A stretch of 6,524 nucleotides of DNA from positions 1 through 6,524 of the forward strand of contig DAHWQN010000036.1 of assembly GCA_027340645.1 (NCBI GenBank), read 5' to 3'. The position numbers were made by a program, and so were the translations under genes. This document shows positions 4,974-6,524 of this stretch, piece after piece (position 1 is the stretch's first letter; the number at the start of each line of letters is the position of its first letter). Source of the stretch: Microcaldota archaeon. Lineage in GTDB: Archaea; Micrarchaeota; Micrarchaeia; Micrarchaeales; CABMGC01. The notes beneath the pieces were generated by a model. It was not told the origin of the DNA and made no database searches. It saw only the letters and a program-made list of their open reading frames with translations.

Positions 4974-5264
4974 TTAAGAGCCGTAGTTAGAACCTAGATA
5001 ACCTACATATCCTGAGCCGTAATACGAACCTGAACCGTAGTCTGGACCTAGATAGCCAGGAGAACTTGACCCGTAATAACCTGAACCGTAGTTAGAACCT
5101 AGATAACCTAATCCCGAGCCGTAATAACCTGAACCGTATGAAACTCCTATTCCGAACGATGAGCCGTAATAGCCCAAGCTTAGGCCCCACGAGTCTGCGC
5201 CCACCAGCGCGATGAACACGGAAGCGGCTATAACAGTCGCAGTATAAAATCCTAATTTTGCCAT
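4974..5264 (-). CDS. Secreted Gly/Tyr/Ser-rich tandem-repeat protein (hypothetical)
   Basis: 96 residues from ATG 5264 (a GTG at 5276 in the same frame would add four residues). Residues 4-23 are a signal peptide or anchor (LGFYTATVIAASVFIALVGA) with a plausible cleavage near VGA-DS. The rest is low complexity: units at 42-57, 58-74 and 75-92 share the pattern [N/D/S]YGSG, YYGS, then a 3-4 residue variable part, then GYLG[S/P]; a fourth unit stops after NYGS. Units are 16, 17 and 18 residues. At DNA level, 4981-5005 recurs exactly at 5086-5110 and 5071-5090 recurs at 5119-5138. Such Y/G/S-rich sequence is known from self-assembling, adhesive or amyloid-like surface polymers, but no homologue is recognised. 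The stop codon lies 16 nt from the IS-relic hairpin, so the C-terminus may have been cut or altered by that insertion. Confidence 0.65.
   Translation of the reverse strand: MAKLGFYTATVIAASVFIALVGADSWGLSLGYYGSSFGIGVSYGSGYYGSGLGYLGSNYGSGYYGSSSPGYLGPDYGSGSYYGSGYVGYLGSNYGS
4981..5138. repeat. Internal tandem repeats of the Gly/Tyr/Ser-rich gene
   Basis: A 25-bp stretch at 4981-5005 is repeated exactly at 5086-5110, with a diverged copy at 5036-5059 (three substitutions over about 24 nt). A 20-bp stretch at 5071-5090 is repeated exactly at 5119-5138. Spacing is about 50 bp, matching the 16-18 codon protein unit, so this is coding repeat expansion and not a CRISPR array. Confidence 0.85.
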
Positions 5265-5297
5265 TTCATTGCCCACGTTATATTATGGCTTCCCACG

Positions 5298-5305
5298 TAT
5301 TTATG
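5298..5305 (-). promoter_or_regulatory. Probable TATA box of the Gly/Tyr/Ser-rich gene
   Basis: CATAAATA on the minus strand is preceded by purine-rich GGAAAAG, resembling a BRE. Its centre is 37 bp from ATG 5264, predicting a start site near 5275 and a short leader. ACGTGGG occurs twice between it and the start codon, exactly 20 bp apart (plus-strand 5272-5278 and 5292-5298). Confidence 0.45.
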
Positions 5306-5325
5306 CTTTTCCTAATGGTTTGACA

Positions 5326-5352
5326 TATGTGCTATGCTTAGCATAGAGCATA
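5326..5352. promoter_or_regulatory. 27-bp imperfect palindrome, candidate operator
   Basis: The arms TATGTGCTATGCT (5326-5338) and AGCATAGAGCATA (5340-5352) flank a single central T at 5339. Eleven of thirteen positions are complementary, including a perfect 15-bp core (5332-5346). It lies between divergent genes and ends 10 bp before the TATA box at 5362, where archaeal activators and repressors commonly bind next to the BRE. Confidence 0.5.
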
Positions 5353-5354
5353 AC

Positions 5355-5369
5355 AGAAAGATTTATAAA
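5355..5369 (+). promoter_or_regulatory. BRE/TATA promoter of the polytopic membrane protein gene
   Basis: AGAAAG followed by TTTATAAA (5362-5369) is a textbook archaeal BRE plus TATA. The predicted start site is near 5391, giving a leader of about 14 nt before ATG 5405. A second TATA-like tract at 5380-5388 would start transcription inside the gene and is less likely. Confidence 0.6.
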
Positions 5370-5404
5370 AGGGGTCAACTTATATAAACAATGTCGCTGG
5401 TCGT

Positions 5405-6133
5405 ATGGCAAATATCATCGTAGAGTCATGGGAAACTTTTGCATTAAATGTGAAGCTCGTGCTCCTGTTTTCCATACCTTTTGTAATAGCATTTTTGATA
5501 CCGCTTCTTGCGCCGCTGCCGAGCTTTACAAGCCTCGGCGCCATATTCCTCAGGAGCGCAAGCATATTCACTAACTTGAACTTCACTACAGTCGCAGTTA
5601 TATTCGCTGCAATGTTCTTCTCGCTTCTCTTCATAAGCCTTGCATTTGTACTGATAAACCTTATAGTCAAGGCAAAGAAAACAAGGCTATCCATATCCAA
5701 ACGTGTTCTTCTTGATATAGAGAAGTACATAGGCAGGGTATTCCTTGTGCTTGTCATATACACTATAGCGCTATTGATAGCTAACATTGCAGGGTATTTG
5801 ATAGGTGCGCAGGCCTTGCTCACCGGATTAGTTGGATTCTTTGCATTCATACCTATATTCTATGCTCCAAATGCTATAGTTATAGATGGCAGGGGGGTAT
5901 TGCACGCCATGTCTGATAGCATCAGACTTGTAGCAAAGAAGCCAACATATTTTGTAATCTGGCTGCTCCTTGCGACTGTAGCAATATCAGTAATAGACTT
6001 TATATTTGTAAGCATACTGGGCGTATATGCGGGATATGCGGTTTTGTTAGTTGTGTCGCTTCTGGCATTGCCTTACTTCATAATCTTCATAGCAGAGGCA
6101 TACATGCGCAGATTCCCTATACTGAGGCACTAG
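5405..6133 (+). CDS. Polytopic membrane protein of unknown function
   Basis: 242 residues with about six hydrophobic segments: roughly 13-37, 61-88, 111-134, 137-157, 181-205 and 207-232. A basic loop (KAKKTRLSISKR, 89-100) after segment 2 and basic VAKKP (176-180) after segment 4 probably face the cytoplasm. The stretch YAPNAIVIDGRGVLHAMSDS (153-172), leading to SIRLVAKKP and then a helix, resembles the A-x-x-x-S-x-x-L-V-x-x pattern of archaeal membrane proteins related to the glycerophosphodiesterase membrane domain and allied DUFs. The match is a pattern impression, not a firm family call. No catalytic residues are seen. ATG 5405 follows TGGTCGT; another ATG at 5391 is in a different frame and stops after 10 codons. 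The gene is probably monocistronic, with the tRNA gene having its own TATA box downstream. Confidence 0.75.
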   Translation: MANIIVESWETFALNVKLVLLFSIPFVIAFLIPLLAPLPSFTSLGAIFLRSASIFTNLNFTTVAVIFAAMFFSLLFISLAFVLINLIVKAKKTRLSISKRVLLDIEKYIGRVFLVLVIYTIALLIANIAGYLIGAQALLTGLVGFFAFIPIFYAPNAIVIDGRGVLHAMSDSIRLVAKKPTYFVIWLLLATVAISVIDFIFVSILGVYAGYAVLLVVSLLALPYFIIFIAEAYMRRFPILRH

Positions 6134-6140
6134 ACGTAGG

Positions 6141-6149
6141 GTATAAATA
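6141..6149 (+). promoter_or_regulatory. TATA box of the tRNA-Met gene
   Basis: GTATAAATA is centred at 6145. The predicted start is near 6171, seven nt before the mature tRNA 5' end at 6178. It begins 8 bp after the upstream stop codon. Confidence 0.6.
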
Positions 6150-6177
6150 AGTAAAAGGCGAGAAAATCTTATCCCAT

Positions 6178-6296
6178 GGCGGGGTAGCTCAGCCTGGTTA
6201 GAGCGCTAGACTCATATGCACAGCATTATGAGTGATGAGCAATTATTGCAATGACGAGAAATCTAGAGGTCGCGTGTTCAAATCTCGCTCCCGCCA
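6178..6296 (+). tRNA. tRNA-Met(CAU), elongator type, with intron
   Basis: Acceptor GGCGGGG (6178-6184) pairs with TCCCGCC (6289-6295, one G-U), and the discriminator is A6296. The D arm is GCTC/GAGC (6187-6190 with 6201-6204), with GG in the loop. The anticodon stem CTAGA (6206-6210) pairs with TCTAG (6262-6266). The T arm has loop TTCAAAT (6277-6283) on stem 6272-6276/6284-6288, which contains a T-T mismatch at 52-62. Removing 6217-6260 gives the loop CTCATAA with anticodon CAU at 6213-6215. The stem lacks the GGG/CCC pairs of archaeal initiators and the body follows elongator tRNA-Met (GTAGCTCAG...AGGTCGCG), so an elongator is favoured over initiator or Ile2. CCA is not encoded. Confidence 0.88.
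6217..6260 (+). other. 44-nt tRNA intron at position 37/38
   Basis: The canonical archaeal site. The 3' bulge would be AA^A (6259-6261) next to the anticodon stem. The central helix CTCA/CGAG has an A-C mismatch, so the bulge-helix-bulge is relaxed. TGCA (6217-6220) can pair with TGCA (6247-6250) as the inner helix. The cut could equally be one nt earlier (6216-6259) with the same mature product. Confidence 0.75.
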
Positions 6297-6305
6297 AAGT
6301 ACTCC

Positions 6306-6313
6306 GTATAAAT
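6306..6313 (+). promoter_or_regulatory. Possible TATA box of ribE
   Basis: GTATAAAT repeats the tRNA promoter's box but lies only 22 bp (centre) before ATG 6332, implying a leaderless transcript if used. Readthrough from the tRNA promoter is the alternative. Confidence 0.35.
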
Positions 6314-6331
6314 CCAAGATGTGGTAATTAA

Positions 6332-6524
6332 ATGTTTACAGGAATAGTAAAGGAGCTCGGTATTCTCTCTAAGGTAGATAAGGGAGTAAAGGGCAGCGAT
6401 TGTAGAGTAACTGTAAAGCTCGTGAGGATACCGCGTGGAGTTAAAATAGGGGACAGTATAGCGATAAACGGCGCGTGCCTTACAGTGGTGAAATCAAAAG
6501 GCAAAAACCTCGAGTTTGACGTTA
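6332..6524 (+). CDS. ribE: Riboflavin synthase, bacterial-type alpha chain, N-terminal part (runs off window)
   Basis: 64 codons are visible. MFTGIVKELGIL is the invariant opening (MFTGIVEE-G) of bacterial/fungal riboflavin synthase. RIPRGVKIGDSIAINGACLT continues into LTVV, matching the L-x-x-G-D-S-I-A-V-N-G-V-C-L-T-V signature of the first lumazine-binding barrel. The enzyme converts two 6,7-dimethyl-8-ribityllumazine molecules to riboflavin plus a pyrimidine; the full protein has two barrels in about 200 residues and acts as a trimer. Most archaea instead use an unrelated RibC-type synthase resembling lumazine synthase, so this gene is probably of bacterial origin. ATG 6332 follows GTGGTA at 6321-6326. 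Other riboflavin genes may lie beyond the right edge. Confidence 0.9.
   Translation, partial: MFTGIVKELGILSKVDKGVKGSDCRVTVKLVRIPRGVKIGDSIAINGACLTVVKSKGKNLEFDV

Noticed and set aside
4981..5138. CRISPR-like direct repeats
   Set aside because: The repeats are in frame, encode the Gly/Tyr/Ser units, have unequal diverged copies and no unique spacers.
5380..5388. Second TATA tract before the membrane protein gene
   Set aside because: It would start transcription after ATG 5405; the TTTATAAA box upstream has correct spacing and a BRE.
6178..6296. Initiator tRNA-Met or tRNA-Ile2(CAU)
   Set aside because: The anticodon stem CTAGA/TCTAG lacks the three G-C pairs of initiators, and the D arm and variable loop follow elongator tRNA-Met; Ile2 cannot be wholly excluded without identity-element comparison.

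Overview
The window reads as archaeal. It carries the 3' end of an archaeal RNA polymerase subunit gene (Rpo4/RpoF), a DUF655 gene, ribosomal protein eL21, a TATA-binding protein of unusual form, the archaeal/eukaryotic branch of the KsgA/Dim1 rRNA dimethylase, TATA-box promoters and an intron-containing tRNA-Met(CAU). Intergenic gaps are very short, two convergent gene pairs nearly touch or overlap, and a bacterial-type riboflavin synthase is present. Together these suggest a small-genome lineage such as a DPANN/Micrarchaeota-like archaeon. That placement is inference; no marker alignment was possible.

Layout: 1-756 (+) holds the C-terminal end of rpoF followed after 16 nt by a DUF655 gene. 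775-2116 (-) holds eL21 and, 40 nt downstream on the same strand, a membrane-anchored, sequon-rich glycoside-hydrolase-like protein whose predicted acid/base glutamate is glutamine. A TATA box between eL21 and the next gene is nearly symmetric and could fire both ways. 2201-2524 (+) encodes a 107-residue TBP with only one of the usual two saddle repeats. 2526-3125 (-) is a DedA/SNARE-associated membrane protein, divergent from ksgA (3219-3989, +). A UlaG/UPF0173-like metallo-beta-lactamase-fold hydrolase (3977-4630, -) overlaps ksgA tail to tail by 13 bp.

4631-4973 has no intact gene. It holds the relic of an IS200/IS605 (IS1341-type) element: hairpins, a TATA-like box and the last ~50 codons of tnpB. 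Touching it is a short secreted Gly/Tyr/Ser-rich repeat protein (4974-5264, -). A 27-bp imperfect palindrome and a strong TATA box precede a polytopic membrane protein (5405-6133, +). Then come the tRNA-Met gene with a 44-nt intron (6178-6296) and the start of ribE (6332 onward).

How they fit together: rpoF, DUF655, eL21 and ksgA usually sit in one archaeal information-processing cluster. Here they are still within 4 kb but split and inverted by intervening genes (GH-like, TBP, DedA). The strongest leads are the single-repeat TBP, the E-to-Q GH-like surface protein, and the tnpB-tail relic beside the repeat protein. I do not see a defence island or CRISPR array.
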